The notes: a model not told the origin generated them from the sequence alone. A stretch of DNA of 64,000 bases from Onchidella celtica (GCA_963931925.1 OZ007570.1:72233921-72297920), one strand, 5' to 3'; shown: positions 1 to 10,297, counted from the first letter of the stretch. A program made the numbers and translations.

Positions 1-255
1 ACCAATGCCCCTAGCACATAAAATACCGGAATCAGGGAAAAATATAGGGATCAATATGCCCTGCACTATGCATATATGTATCACATCATCAATAGCTAAC
101 TAAACACAATATCTAATACAGAATCAGAACCAATCAACATATCAACCATTCTTCATATAATATTTATAATGTCAATATTTTAAAGTCGACGACTCGTTCA
201 CACAGATCCTGTCAATGTTCCCGTCCTCCGATGTATAAGCTCCTGAACTCTTCCC

Positions 256-561
256 CTAGGCTCGAGTAAGGTAGTCGGCGATATGATTGCTGGTTCCTGG
301 AATTGGTTGAATAACGAAGGTATACGGCTACAAAGCCAATGCCCATCTAGACAAGCGTGGGCTGGACGAACGATTCTTCGACAAAAACGTTAGTGGCTTG
401 TGGTCTGTCTGGATACAGAATTCTCGTCCCATCAGATAACGTCCTAATTTCTGGACGGACCACACAATGGCAAGACACTCCCGCTCTATCACAGAATACT
501 TTCTTTCTCTCTGCAATAACTTCCTACTGACATAACATACAGGATGGAAACATTCGTTCTT
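256..561 (-). pseudogene. Remainder of gypsy-1 RNase H after an in-frame TAG; second TAG at 328-330
   Basis: This continues in the same frame as the Gag-Pol frame beyond its stop at 562-564. It contains the RNase H box VIERECLAIVW, then QTDHKPLTFL, and ends with a segment like that closing the pol of the element at 41426-45818 (PGxxNxxADxLxR) before TAG at 256-258. A second TAG (328-330) interrupts a position that is Gln in the related element. All three acidic RNase H residues are recognisable, so the domain is broken only by the two nonsense codons. Suppression of TAG is conceivable in retroelements, but two stops inside one domain point to decay. Confidence 0.75.
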
Positions 562-3500
562 CTACTGTAGAAGACAAGCGCCGACACCAGAGTCCGACGC
601 ATCCGTTCTGAGGACAAAATTAGATCGAAAATCGGGTAATATCAGAATGGGTGACGATGATAATGCTGTCACCAAATTATCAAATGCTGTCTGACATTCA
701 GACGTCCACTGGACCTTATCGGGTTGTCCCTTCTTAGTAAGGTCAGTAAGAGAAGATGACAAGGAGGAAAAATTTGGAATGAACTTTCTGTAATAATTCA
801 AAATTCCCACTAAGCTTCTGACTTGTTTCTTTGTTTTAGGGATTTGCAACCCTACTAATTTCTCAATTTTTGTTACTTCAGGTTTCTGAACACCTCTACC
901 CACGATATGTCCTAAGAATACTATCTCTGGACATGCCAAATACATCTTTGCGGGTTTAGCAGTTAACGCAAAATGACGTAATCGTTTAAAAATTACTGTT
1001 AGTGTCTGAATATGATCAGACCATGTCGACGTATGACACGCTATATCGTCAAAGAATGACACGACATTAGGTATGTCCTTTAATACCAGTCTCATTAATC
1101 GTGCAAACGTCGCTGGCGCGTTTACCAACCCAAATGGCATGACCTTAAATTGGAATAATCCAATGGGCGTTTGGAAAGCCGTGTATTGTTTAGACTCCTC
1201 AGCAAGAGGGATTTCCCAATAACCTTTCGTTAAATCTATCTTGGAAAACCACGTGGACCCGGCCAATGAAGCTATTAGTTCCTCCTGAAATGGAATAGGC
1301 TCCCTATCGCCTACCGTAATAGTGTTCAATTTTCGAAAATCAATACAGAACCGCACCGATCCATCAAGTTTTTTCACGAGGACGATGGGTGATGAATACG
1401 GCGATGTTGATGGTTCTATCACATCTAACTTCAACATTGACTCAACTTCTTTTATAACTCTCTCTCTGGAAGAAAAAGGCAACGGATAAGGTCTAAGAAA
1501 TACTGGCTTATCCGAAGTCAACTTTATTTCGTGCTGGATCACCGTAGTGCGACCCGGCAAATCTGTAATAACATCCGGGAATGACGATAACAGGGTCTTA
1601 AGTTCCATACTCATTGAACTCATAAGGTGAGGGTTAAATTTTACGTCCCTGTAACCTTGTGTCGGAGTTAACTCCGGCAATTGAATTGGTATCTCTTCCT
1701 GCGCCTCGGTGTCGCTTACGTCACTGTCTAACTGGTCTACGACCCCCGTACAATCAATAGAGAAGACACTCTCCTCTGGTTTTGTCTGTGCACACAGATA
1801 CTGTGGTCTCTCATAAAATCTCTGTAGCATATTAACTTGGAAAACCTTACTCGATCCATCAATGTGGATAGCGTAATCTACCTTTGAAACAACTCGCTCA
1901 ATAACATAAGGACCTTTCCATGTCATCAATAACTTATTATGGTCCGTAGGTAATAACAATAGGACCTTGTCTCCTGGCTTAAAAATTCTCAGTTTGGATC
2001 CTCTATCTTTATAGTTCTTTGCTCTTGCTGAAGCGATACTAGACGCTTCTTCCGCAATATTCTGACGAGGAGCCTGGGGTGTACGACCCTTACGCGTCGT
2101 ATTTTGGCACGCATTGCAAGTCTTACAATATAATCGTACATCTCTGTGGATGGATGGCCAGTAAAAATTCTTAAGAACCCTTTCTTTGGTTCTAGCTATA
2201 CCCATATGACCCGCTAATGGGACATCATGTGCCAAATGCAATACTGTTGCGATTAGCAACGCTGGCACAACGACCTGCTTTAAAACGGAAGCCACCGTTA
2301 CATACTTACGGAACAGAATGCCCGCCTGAATAACAAAGGAAGGCGAGCCGTTCTTATATTTCCTCGTTTTCTCCGTTCGCGCCTCCTCAAAACATGGACT
2401 CAATGATGGGTCCTCCTTTTGTAATGTCGCCAAGCGCCCTGGTGTGATATCCAGGTTGACCGCTGGCGTTGCCAAAGGTCTAATCTTATTCCTATCACCT
2501 ACCTGTCGACGTGTCTCGACTGCGGCACAAAAGTCAATACCTTTTGATTGCGACCATGCCTGCACATTCTCCTCGGAAGGGGAAACCACCCGCGATACAT
2601 TACCAATGATGAGCTGGACGCCTGGAAAGCAACCAACGACTGCTTCGACTTCCCCGCTAAGGAAAGGCGTATCTATCACTATCTTTGCCATGGGTAATTT
2701 CTCTATGGCCCCTGAAAATTGTATGCACGGGACAGTCTCACCTGTAAGCTGTGAATCCCGAATGCAGTCCCTATGCACTCCCACAACGGTAGATCCTGTA
2801 TCTCGTAAAACCGAGACCGGTTCGTCCCCAACAAACCCCGGATAAACCCTAAGACCACCTCCTGTATGACATGAATTTATAACGGGGATCTTTCTCCCAC
2901 AAGGTAAAACACCGGAAGATAATAACTTCTCACAACTGGGACACTTAGAATACTGTCCGCCTCCGTTGTCCGATGTAACACACGCGGCCGCATGATGAAA
3001 TGTATTAGGGGAACATGGACTGGAGCCACTGCGATTGTCATCCACGTTCGCCGCTATCCTACCTGCAGGGCAATTCACGCTGATGTGATCTGCTCTTCCG
3101 CAGTTCCAACACTTCGCGGCCCTACAATCCCGCGAAAAATGACCCACGCGTCCGCAAGTCCAACATTCCGCTCCCTGTGCTCCGCCAAACCTGGGTCCCC
3201 GTGACCCATCGCGACCGGAACTAAAGTCCCTATGCCGTCGGTCATCGGCAAAGGTCACAAATCGCCCTCGGCCATTACCGCGACCTAGCCCTCCTGCTCG
3301 GTCAAACTTACCGGATTCATATGCAGGTGATTGGTGATACCCCCTACGTTGCCCCTGAGCTTGCCCATTATAGGCACCACGCTGACGCGACCTGTCTTTA
3401 TGTCCTGTCGGCGACCCCTCAACAACAGCGACGTAACCAGCATCCTGCACGTACGCCCTCGCTACTGGTTTGGACGGATGTGCCGTACGGTATGCTTCCG

Positions 3501-4335
3501 CCAACTTAGACGCCTCCTGCACCGTCGCGGGTTCGTTTTCTTTCAGAAAAGCCACCAGATCTTTATGGCACGACGCGTATAGCTGGTCACGGATCATTGT
3601 GTCTTTTAATTTAGCAAAATCAGCGCCCACATGCGCCAAGTCTACCCAGTTCGCGAAATATTCTGTTAGTCTCGCGACGAAGGCAGCAAAGTCCTCCCTG
3701 GTATCCGCACGTGCTCGCCTAAACTGCTCCCCGAAATATTCCTCGGTACGCGCAAATCGGCGAAGCAGCAAAGACTTCAGCTTATCGTAATCTTGTACGT
3801 CTTCGCGCTGTAGCTCTTTAAAGTAGGTTAACGCTCGCCCCTGCAACAAGGAAGCTAGGTACGTGGACCATAATTGTTTATTCTCCCCCCATTGCAGTTG
3901 TGCGTTCAGTTCGAACCTGTAAAGGAAGGCGTCTATGTCGTCCTTCCGGTCGTCGAACGTAGGGAGCTTAATCCTAACGCCACTTTTATTTTGTCCCTGC
4001 CGCTCAACTATTTCCGTTGGCGCATTCTTCTTGAGTTCCAATTCCGCGATTCTTATTCGCGTCTCTCTCTCCTGTTGCTTATCCCTAGCCTCTATCTCTC
4101 GCTCTTGAGCTTGTATCTCCCTTAACTTTAACTCCCTTTCCTGCTGCTGAGCCTCTTTTTCCTTTAACTTTAACTCCCTTTCCTGCTGCCGCTCTTGAGC
4201 CTCTTTTTCTCGCTCTCTATCCTTAGCACGCTCATCGCGCAATTCCGCCTGCTGCTCTTTAATCCAGCCGCGTAGCTCTACGCCTTCAAGACCAAGTTCC
4301 GTCCCTAACTTCACTAGTTGCTGGAGCTCCGCCAT
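562..4335 (-). CDS. gag-pol: Gag-Pol polyprotein of gypsy-1 (Gag, protease, integrase remnant, RT, start of RNase H)
   Basis: A single 1257-codon frame fuses Gag and Pol. Visible in order: a highly charged Gln/Glu/Arg-rich coiled coil (residues about 15-115), a capsid-like Gag region (about 120-290), two CCHC zinc knuckles (CWTCGRVGHFSRDC and CWNCGRADHISVNC, about 390-425), and a retropepsin-like protease with LRDTGST (about 505). The H2C2 integrase zinc finger beginning HDVPLAGH follows (about 700-740), then the integrase C-terminal domain with GDKVLLLLP and TWKGPYVIERV, and then RT (about 935-1130) with LVKKLDGSVRFCIDFRKLN and the active-site box FFDD in place of the usual YxDD. The DDE catalytic core, about 200 residues in the related element at 41426-45818, is absent between zinc finger and C-terminal domain, yet the frame stays open. 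RNase H begins at RTDASDSG just before a TAG stop. Start chosen at MAELQ, which matches the related element. Protein production from this copy is unproven. Confidence 0.85.
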   Translation of the reverse strand: MAELQQLVKLGTELGLEGVELRGWIKEQQAELRDERAKDREREKEAQERQQERELKLKEKEAQQQERELKLREIQAQEREIEARDKQQERETRIRIAELELKKNAPTEIVERQGQNKSGVRIKLPTFDDRKDDIDAFLYRFELNAQLQWGENKQLWSTYLASLLQGRALTYFKELQREDVQDYDKLKSLLLRRFARTEEYFGEQFRRARADTREDFAAFVARLTEYFANWVDLAHVGADFAKLKDTMIRDQLYASCHKDLVAFLKENEPATVQEASKLAEAYRTAHPSKPVARAYVQDAGYVAVVEGSPTGHKDRSRQRGAYNGQAQGQRRGYHQSPAYESGKFDRAGGLGRGNGRGRFVTFADDRRHRDFSSGRDGSRGPRFGGAQGAECWTCGRVGHFSRDCRAAKCWNCGRADHISVNCPAGRIAANVDDNRSGSSPCSPNTFHHAAACVTSDNGGGQYSKCPSCEKLLSSGVLPCGRKIPVINSCHTGGGLRVYPGFVGDEPVSVLRDTGSTVVGVHRDCIRDSQLTGETVPCIQFSGAIEKLPMAKIVIDTPFLSGEVEAVVGCFPGVQLIIGNVSRVVSPSEENVQAWSQSKGIDFCAAVETRRQVGDRNKIRPLATPAVNLDITPGRLATLQKEDPSLSPCFEEARTEKTRKYKNGSPSFVIQAGILFRKYVTVASVLKQVVVPALLIATVLHLAHDVPLAGHMGIARTKERVLKNFYWPSIHRDVRLYCKTCNACQNTTRKGRTPQAPRQNIAEEASSIASARAKNYKDRGSKLRIFKPGDKVLLLLPTDHNKLLMTWKGPYVIERVVSKVDYAIHIDGSSKVFQVNMLQRFYERPQYLCAQTKPEESVFSIDCTGVVDQLDSDVSDTEAQEEIPIQLPELTPTQGYRDVKFNPHLMSSMSMELKTLLSSFPDVITDLPGRTTVIQHEIKLTSDKPVFLRPYPLPFSSRERVIKEVESMLKLDVIEPSTSPYSSPIVLVKKLDGSVRFCIDFRKLNTITVGDREPIPFQEELIASLAGSTWFSKIDLTKGYWEIPLAEESKQYTAFQTPIGLFQFKVMPFGLVNAPATFARLMRLVLKDIPNVVSFFDDIACHTSTWSDHIQTLTVIFKRLRHFALTAKPAKMYLACPEIVFLGHIVGRGVQKPEVTKIEKLVGLQIPKTKKQVRSLVGILNYYRKFIPNFSSLSSSLTDLTKKGQPDKVQWTSECQTAFDNLVTALSSSPILILPDFRSNFVLRTDASDSGVGACLLQ

Positions 4336-5222
4336 TTCACGGACTTATTCTTATACAATTTGCAATACCATATACTGTCTATGTACTTACTATACACGAC
4401 GTATCCCGAGACCTGAAACTATGCCACTACAATAACAAGCACTATTTTCAAATGCAATCAGAACCACACCTAACTAAACATTCTACCGCATACTCTCTCT
4501 AACTAATTCTATGTTTATAAAATGTCTAGCACTATTAAATAACAAAAGAGAATAGAAAAGACAAGAATGAGGAAATTCAGAAGAAGGACCACAAGGACAT
4601 CAAAGACAACGAACCAGACTAGGACAAAGCTTCTAAAAAAAACTATAATGGAAAAAAAATGCAATCTAACTACGCCGATTACACTACAAGGTACGAACAA
4701 GAACAGAGTCTGAAAAAAAGAACGTATCTACAGATAGGTAAGAGAGAGGGACAAGAGAATACGTCTTCCTGCAGAACAGAGAAGATATCGACGCTACAAC
4801 TAAACAATAACAAAGCCCTAAAGACTGTTCACCGTGATGAACGAAGTTCCAAGTTTCCCACACCTTTTGAAAAGGATAAACTAAGTTCAAGACAGCAAAC
4901 GAAAACAGCAAAACAGAGAAAAAGACAGATCAAAGGGACAGCCCACAATCCAGGGCACAAAAATTTTGACTTTTACTTAACTTTTACTTTCCCCTTTTAC
5001 TCGGAGCTCTGGCTGCTTGTCTCCTCCGGCTGCACGCACACACACTGTCTCTCTGAAAAGTTCAAATACACATTAGTACATATTCATAACAGTACATGCA
5101 TCAATACATATTCATAGATATACATAAATCATATTATCATGAAAATCCCATTCATGCAACGAACAAAAGACAACAGCACAATTTCTTACCACAACAGAAT
5201 TACAACTAACTATGAGGAAATT
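4336..5222 (-). other. Untranslated leader of gypsy-1
   Basis: This lies between the primer-binding region and the Gag start. It is A/T-rich with no credible coding frame; the plus-strand open stretch at 4659-5117 is low-complexity and lacks recognisable domains. A leader of about 0.9 kb matches the 1.19-kb leader of the element at 39012-47664. Confidence 0.6.
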
Positions 5223-5290
5223 GGACGAGCCCCCAGTGTCACAACGGACGAGCCCCCAGTGTCACAACGGTCGAGCCCCCAGTGTCACAA
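5223..5290 (-). promoter_or_regulatory. Primer-binding site of gypsy-1, three 23-bp tandem copies of the LTR-end/PBS junction
   Basis: Units lie at 5223-5245, 5246-5268 and 5269-5290. On the minus strand each unit joins the LTR terminus TTGTGACA to CTGGGGGCTCGTCC (CTGGGGGCTCGACC in the unit next to the LTR). TGGGGGCTCGTCC is complementary to the 3' end of tRNA-Pro as known from murine-leukaemia-type primer sites, so tRNA-Pro is the likely primer. A retrotransposon normally has one such junction. Confidence 0.75.
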
Positions 5291-6449
5291 ATCCCAGACT
5301 GGGAGATGTAATAATTATAACAAGACAACAATCACGAACGAACAAGTATAACACTTAACAGAACAACCCATCAGACTCACACATTTATTATACATAAAGA
5401 TAAAGATAAAAGTGCAATTACATACATTATATTATTGAAGTTACTACCGTCCAACGGCCTTATTCCCACATGCACTCTTCCTCGGGTCCACAACCCGGTA
5501 GTTACTTTCTAAAGACACTTCGGCCTCAGCCTCTCCTCTCAGGGTCTTAATAGCACATTAATATTTCACTGGCACCGCAGTCTCTCAATAGCCCCTTCCT
5601 ATTGCCATAACACACCAGCATTCCAATAGCACATCAACATGGCAATATCACATTAGCATTTCAATAGCAGATCAACATGGCAATAGCACATTAGCATTTC
5701 AATAGCACATTCACGATCATATATTATATACGTCCCTGTCGGTGGCCAGACTGCCACGACTTCATGTGCCTATACTGTCCTACACGACAGCGTCACTCCT
5801 GGCCTATGTGTGGCCTTCGGCCCTATGCTGGCCTATCCCCTGTGCTCACCGTAGGCGGCGCTCTTCGGCCCGACCTCGGCACCTACAAGAATAACATTAC
5901 ATTGGTATAATACCATACCATTTCTAATCACTTCACCCCTCATTACAACTCATGAAGCGTACACACCATAGTTCACATTTCACTCACCAACCTCTTACGG
6001 TAACACACCTCCACCGTAGTACACAATACTCACTCTCGCTACAAATCCATGAACTCAACTTTCATCTATCGCTCATGTCGCACATTGCTATATACAGTAT
6101 CAAGGACTTCCACATTCCTCACATATACTTATTTACATCATCGTCATAGACGAATATAATACATCAATCATAACTATTATCAATCATCGTTTCACCTACC
6201 AGTCATCACTGGAAAAACACTACTCCCAAGTCTTCCGACTGCTCTCCTTATGTTCGCCCTCTGGGGCTTTCTCCTGCGTCCGCTCTCTAGGACGTCTTAG
6301 TGTGCAGTGATAGTAATACAGCGCTCTCGCCTCATTCAGACCCCCACCACTCACAACATGCACGCTTTTCCTTACCCCGTGGCCCGTGGGTTAACTTTAT
6401 TCTAACCCTCTTCTCGTAACTACTGATCCTCGCTCACTCGCTCGTGACA
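5283..6449 (-). repeat. 5' LTR of gypsy-1 (LTR family 1)
   Basis: On the minus strand the 1167-bp LTR starts TGTCACGAGCG (at 6449) and ends ATTTGTGACA (at 5283). It is homologous along its length to the solo LTR at 60227-61485, which lies in the opposite orientation. Shared blocks include the segment around 5800-5900 and 60780-60880. A 38-bp repeat array (about 5600-5710) is the counterpart of the array at 60958-61147 in the other copy. The LTR should carry the element's promoter, but no convincing TATA box was fixed. Confidence 0.85.
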
Positions 6450-6509
6450 ATGTGAACTAATAATGGTGAGTTTACTGTAAAACTGAATGTTTATGGCACA
6501 TGTTTTTAG

Positions 6510-6689
6510 AATATTAAAGAAAAAAATGCAGCTTTAACCCCAGATTTAAGTTGGCTGTGGATGAACAGATCAGAAAATCTTAAGGTCCCGGAAATGTTAA
6601 GATTGCCTGCAAATAATCCTACAATACAACAGTCAGTTTTGGAGAAAATTGCCAGCAATAGACGGCTCGAGATTATGTATGCACTATAA
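6510..6689 (+). other. Unrecognised 59-codon open frame preceded by an acceptor-like TTTTTAG
   Basis: The frame is open from just after a polypyrimidine-AG at 6501-6509 to TAA at 6687-6689. The peptide contains LTPDLSWLWMNRS and VLEKIASNRRLE and looks protein-like rather than low-complexity. It sits between the gypsy-1 LTR and the Ig exon on the opposite strand. It could be the last exon of a plus-strand gene or mobile-element protein cut off by the gypsy-1 insertion, or chance. I do not recognise the family. Confidence 0.25.
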
Positions 6690-6739
6690 TTAAAACGTTG
6701 TATTCCAGGTGGCTAATGAGAAAAGGACTTGATACCAAC

Positions 6740-6971
6740 CTGTAAATTCCGTTGTACGTGTAGTCTAGGTTTGGCAGGTATATCTGGCTACATTTCCCAT
6801 CTCTGATAGTCTCACCTAATTCTATGGGAGCAAAATGCTCGCGATTTGTCAACAGCCAGTAGAATTTGGGAAGAGGGAGGCTATCAGCACAGCAAAACAA
6901 TTTCACGAAGTCGCCCACTGTCAAGTTCTTTATGCTGACATTCAGCGTTGTCGTGGCTTCTGTTATGTGAT
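6740..6971 (-). CDS. Exon: first half of third Ig domain of the lectin/EGF/Ig gene
   Basis: This 232-bp exon starts after acceptor CTCATGGCAG (phase 1) and ends at donor AG|GTTGGT (phase 2). The peptide shows an Ig-type strand B cysteine (VKLFCC), a core tryptophan (FYWLL) and the conserved L-x-x-L-x-x-x-x-x-G-x-Y pattern (PNLDYTYNGIY). The exon carrying the following strand F cysteine was not found leftwards, where gypsy-1 begins at 6449; it may lie outside the window. The phase-1 start fits the phase-1 end of the exon at 8084-8257. Confidence 0.7.
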
Positions 6972-8083
6972 CTGCCATGAGTAACAGGGCAATATTCGGG
7001 AAGTGGAGGGGGAGTGGCAGATTTTAGTTAGGTTTCCTTGTGTACAAAAAAGCAACTGCAATGGAAAAGTCAAAAACATTTCAGGTAATGAAATAGAAAG
7101 AATATTCTTAATTTGTACGGTAACGCCATCCACGTACACATGGAAACAAGTCTTATCCTAATCTAAATGTATCTAGCATCACTGCAATAACCAAAGAGCC
7201 CACAGTCCATTCTACAGTCAAAAGTGCCTCCGCAAGGTTGATTCACGAAGTATGCCGAACTGAACGCTGAACATGACGGAAGATTTAGGGCAAGCTGTGC
7301 ATGCCGATTGTTTTACGAAGGGAACGGGAGGAGTGGCCAGTTTTGTTTTGCATTGATATTGATGATGCAGGAGTCATGCCTTCAGTGACTAGTGACTCTA
7401 AATGCTTGAATTTTCAAAGAACATCCACTGAAGAAAGAAAACAACAACAACAACAAACAAACAAAAAAATCAAGCCGCTCCTATACCCCTCTCCACTTCC
7501 CCAATATAGTCTAGATGACAAAAGCAAACGATATTAAATAAAAAGACTTAGAAATAAAACCATTGCCACGTCTGCACACAGATTCTCTTAATTGACAATA
7601 GTTTCTTCCACAATTACAGACTGCTATTCTAAATTCTCTATCAAACAACAAAATAAATGATACTACCCACCGTACGCTATCATTAGTTACTTTCAGCTCT
7701 GGCAGTTTGCACATCTAAATGTAACGCTTAGAAGGACAATCAAAAGCTCTGATCGAACCCTTTCAGTGGAACTGTCCAAGAGAAGGCTATTATAGCGCGT
7801 CTCAAAGTTCGTGGCGCAGCTAAATTGACGATACCCTTAAAACAGATGGAGGAAAATCGCTCAAACTTTGCATGAGTTTTTTTTTTTTCTATTTGCGTAA
7901 GCAGAAAATTATTTTTAGTATAAATTTATGCAGAAATAAGTAGAATCCTTTCACAAAAATACTAGATGAGGCACCCGGTATTTTCTTTTGAGGTGCGGGG
8001 CACATTAACTTCATTTATCAAAACAATAGAGAGACAATTGAGTGTTCAAACTATAATTTATTCTTTGGCTTTTCATGACTTAC
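6972..8083 (-). other. Intron of the lectin/EGF/Ig gene
   Basis: A/T-rich sequence with homopolymer runs (for example T-run near 7876-7887) and short open frames without domain signal. I see nothing else in it. Confidence 0.5.
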
Positions 8084-8257
8084 AGTAAACTTCTATTGCG
8101 TCTGTCTCGATATAATATTTCTTGGCCAGAGCACTGCCTGGTGGCCCAACAGAACAAATGAGTCGTAAAGTGTGCAGATTTCTCATCATTGTTATGTGAA
8201 TTGTAGTTTCCTTCATGCGTATGCATGGATCTTGCGATGTGTCTGTAGGAGGAGGAA
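8084..8257 (-). CDS. Exon: second half of second Ig domain
   Basis: This 174-bp exon is bounded by acceptor TGTATTTTCAG and a near-ideal donor T|GTAAGT, phase 1 at both ends. It reads (x)PPPTDTSQDPC... then IHITMMRNLHTLRLICS and ...YYIETDAIEVY, stop-free. The layout parallels the second half of the first Ig domain ([18 protein letters not shown] in the exon at 10647-10828): a short linker, a hydrophobic strand and one cysteine in the same place. Frame and phase link it to 9790-9988 before it and 6740-6971 after it. Found by splice signals; another minus-strand reading frame over this stretch is longer but has no domain. Confidence 0.6.
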
Positions 8258-9184
8258 CTGAAAATACATGGAAAGCAGCCAGTCATACATTGTAAAACCT
8301 CGTCGTTCTCAAGTAAATTCTTTCATATTCCACGACCTTCGTTCTTGTTTGTTTCAACTCAACCGTTTGCACCTCTGAGAAATTCGACGTCAAACGTCAA
8401 GCGTCCTGATGTGGAGTTAGAATAAATCGGAACTGTGAAACAGCTTGATAAGTGCCACAACGCATTTTAAACAAGTGTTAGAGTGTGCATTTGTTATATC
8501 TCCTCTACGTTACTAAAAGATCTCAAGTTTTCGTTGTTGTTTTTTTTTTATGGGGATAGAGCAAACAAGAACTAATTTCACAAGTCTTGCATGGATCTTG
8601 TCCTGTGTTTTAACCTCTTCTTGACCACTGTCGTATGTGTCATGTCATATAATTATTCATTGACAAGATGTCAGCTTGCCGTACGACATAAATCATACAA
8701 ATTAGCTGTTTTCACTATAACCCAGGACATTGTGACATTCACATGCGTCACATTTTCATTACATTACTGTGACTTTGAATGCAAACGTAGTGGTATACGG
8801 ATGAAACTTTAAATTCTACAATGCGGAAAATATACGAATAAATACACAAAACGTTTCTGTTAGGATGTTTCTGGAATGATATTTTACCGTCTGTTTCCAG
8901 TTTCTTTCTCAGTCCCTATGACATTGAGTTACTCAAGCACACATCATGGATCTGACTTTAAATTGGGACACCTGTGCCTTTCACGGTATGTTTGGGTACT
9001 TTATTTATTATGTTTGGTATTCAAAACTTCAGCAATTTGAATTTCACAAATAGAATGAATAGTTCAGTACTAACTTTTTTGCATTGGTAAAGTTCTTAAA
9101 AACTGTTTTGCATAGATGAAAAAAAAAAGTGTAAGTATAGACAGATTTTTATTTTGAGTTGTATATTAGAAAAATGTTAACCAA
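8258..9184 (-). other. Intron, with an interspersed repeat near 9005-9130
   Basis: No exon is seen. Around 9017-9130 there is a segment (GTATTCAAA...TTTCACAA.AGAAT) that recurs, diverged, near 56770-56880 and 62090-62200. The rest is A/T-rich without recognisable content. Confidence 0.45.
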
Positions 9185-9425
9185 GAAATGGACAGAATGA
9201 ACCTCAACATCTTGGGATTAGCGGAAGTACGATGGATTGGTGCAGGGTCAATTAAAAACAAAGTTGAGTTCATACTAGTCCAGAAAAGATTCAGAAACGC
9301 TGTGAAGACATCAAAATTAATGCCAGGAGCAGATTGTGACACCGACTATGTCCCTATGTCCCAGTCATGTGCAGATTCCAGGTGAAACTAAAGAAACTGA
9401 AGAAACCAACTAATCAGGAAAAATG
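9185..9425 (+). pseudogene. Decayed LINE endonuclease fragment
   Basis: Plus-strand frames read MDRMNLNILGLAEVRWIGAG, an early motif of RTE-type apurinic endonucleases. After an internal deletion they give KLMPGADCDTDYVPM and, one frame over, CRFQVKLKKLKKPTNQ, which resemble the late SDH region of the same endonuclease class. About 240 bp remain, with a frameshift near 9357. It lies in an intron of the Ig gene. Confidence 0.55.
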
Positions 9426-9789
9426 AAACTAATTCGGCAGGGAAACCAGGGGTAGACTTTGAAAAACGTTCATTAAAAGTCTCACTTTATGGACAACAAA
9501 CAAATGTCATAACAACAACTCCTTCTTGCGGTAGGCTGATGACAGATTCGACAGGAGAGCCATGATCGCCAATGTCTGTTCCAGACATTTGCAACTGATG
9601 ATGATGAATATCGCAGCCCTCTTTCAGAAAGGACAAGACGCCTTGTGGGTCCACGCCTAGGGATAGTGCTTTCTTCGGAAACGCAGGAGATGCCTACATT
9701 CAACACGGGAAATAAATAGAATTGAGAATACAACTAACTGAAAGTCACTCTCTTGATTCGTTTCCAAACAAACAAAAAAAATGATTTAC
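9426..9789 (-). other. Intron with a second part of the interspersed repeat
   Basis: Around 9600-9710 the sequence CTCTTTCAGAAAGGAC.AGACGCC...TTCTTCGGA is shared, with divergence, with 62255-62355; a shorter match occurs at 56905-56930. Open frames here are part of this repeat and carry no domain. Confidence 0.4.
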
Positions 9790-9988
9790 CGTCTCTTTCT
9801 GTAATTTGGCCTGCCGTGCTGTTCACATCTAAGGCATTCTCGCCCAGTCTCATTCCCCACATCAGTTCGTAGTCATCGCCTGGACCCACGTCGGCCATGC
9901 ACGAAAGAATTAGCCGAGCCCCTTCTTTCACTCCGTCTTTGAGCATGGCGTCTGGCGGCGTGCTGTGCATGAATTTCGGCACCGTTGG
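9790..9988 (-). CDS. Exon: first half of second Ig domain
   Basis: The 199-bp exon reads from PTVPKFMHSTPPDAMLKDG through EGARLILSCMADVG and YELMWGM to AGQITERDG. It ends at donor G|GTAAAT (phase 1). The cysteine of strand B and the tryptophan of strand C are in register with an Ig fold. The start is placed after GAGCAG (phase 0) to fit the phase-0 end of the preceding exon; an acceptor 5 bp upstream is also possible. Confidence 0.65.
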
Positions 9989-10297
9989 CTGCTCTGATGA
10001 ACGCCGGAGGAAGTGGTAAAAGTGTTGTAGAATACAATATTTGATTGTTTACCCTGTAGTAATGTTTCAGGTTATCCGATTTCAATTGGCCAACCCCTCG
10101 CACCGGCAGGCTAGTGGGAGCTCACTACAACACACGTTATTGACACCCAGGACAAAATAAGGAAAAAAAAAAATGTTCTCCCATGAAAACTGTTCTCGAA
10201 GATGTTAGCTGAATTCCCAAGAATGTTTGGCAACGGATACATAACACTATTCTGAAGCGATTTATGTATTAAACGTGCAATCGATTTCATAGATACA
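9989..10297 (-). other. Intron, including half of a 27-bp inverted match
   Basis: No exon is seen. About 27 bp near 10048-10074 (reverse complement AACCTGAAACATTACTACAG...) recur on the opposite strand near 13399-13425. Confidence 0.4.

Larger units (their letters stand above)
1..6449 (-). mobile_element. Ty3/Gypsy retrotransposon gypsy-1, Gmr1-type gene order, truncated by the window edge
   Basis: Reading the minus strand from 6449 leftwards gives: 5' LTR (6449-5283), primer-binding site with tandem copies (5282-5223), an untranslated leader (5222-4336), and gag-protease-integrase-RT-RNase H (4335-256). The 3' LTR is not seen and should lie left of base 1. Bases 1-255 follow the pol stop and hold no gene. 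Integrase precedes RT, the reverse of ordinary Ty3/Gypsy elements and the order known from the Gmr1 lineage. The copy is defective: the integrase catalytic core is missing and two TAG codons interrupt RNase H. It lies between the left end of the window and the last visible exon of the Ig-domain gene. Confidence 0.88.

Noticed and set aside
2444..4125. Plus-strand frames of 60-130 codons opposite gypsy-1
   Set aside because: Antisense shadows of the Gag-Pol frame with no domains.
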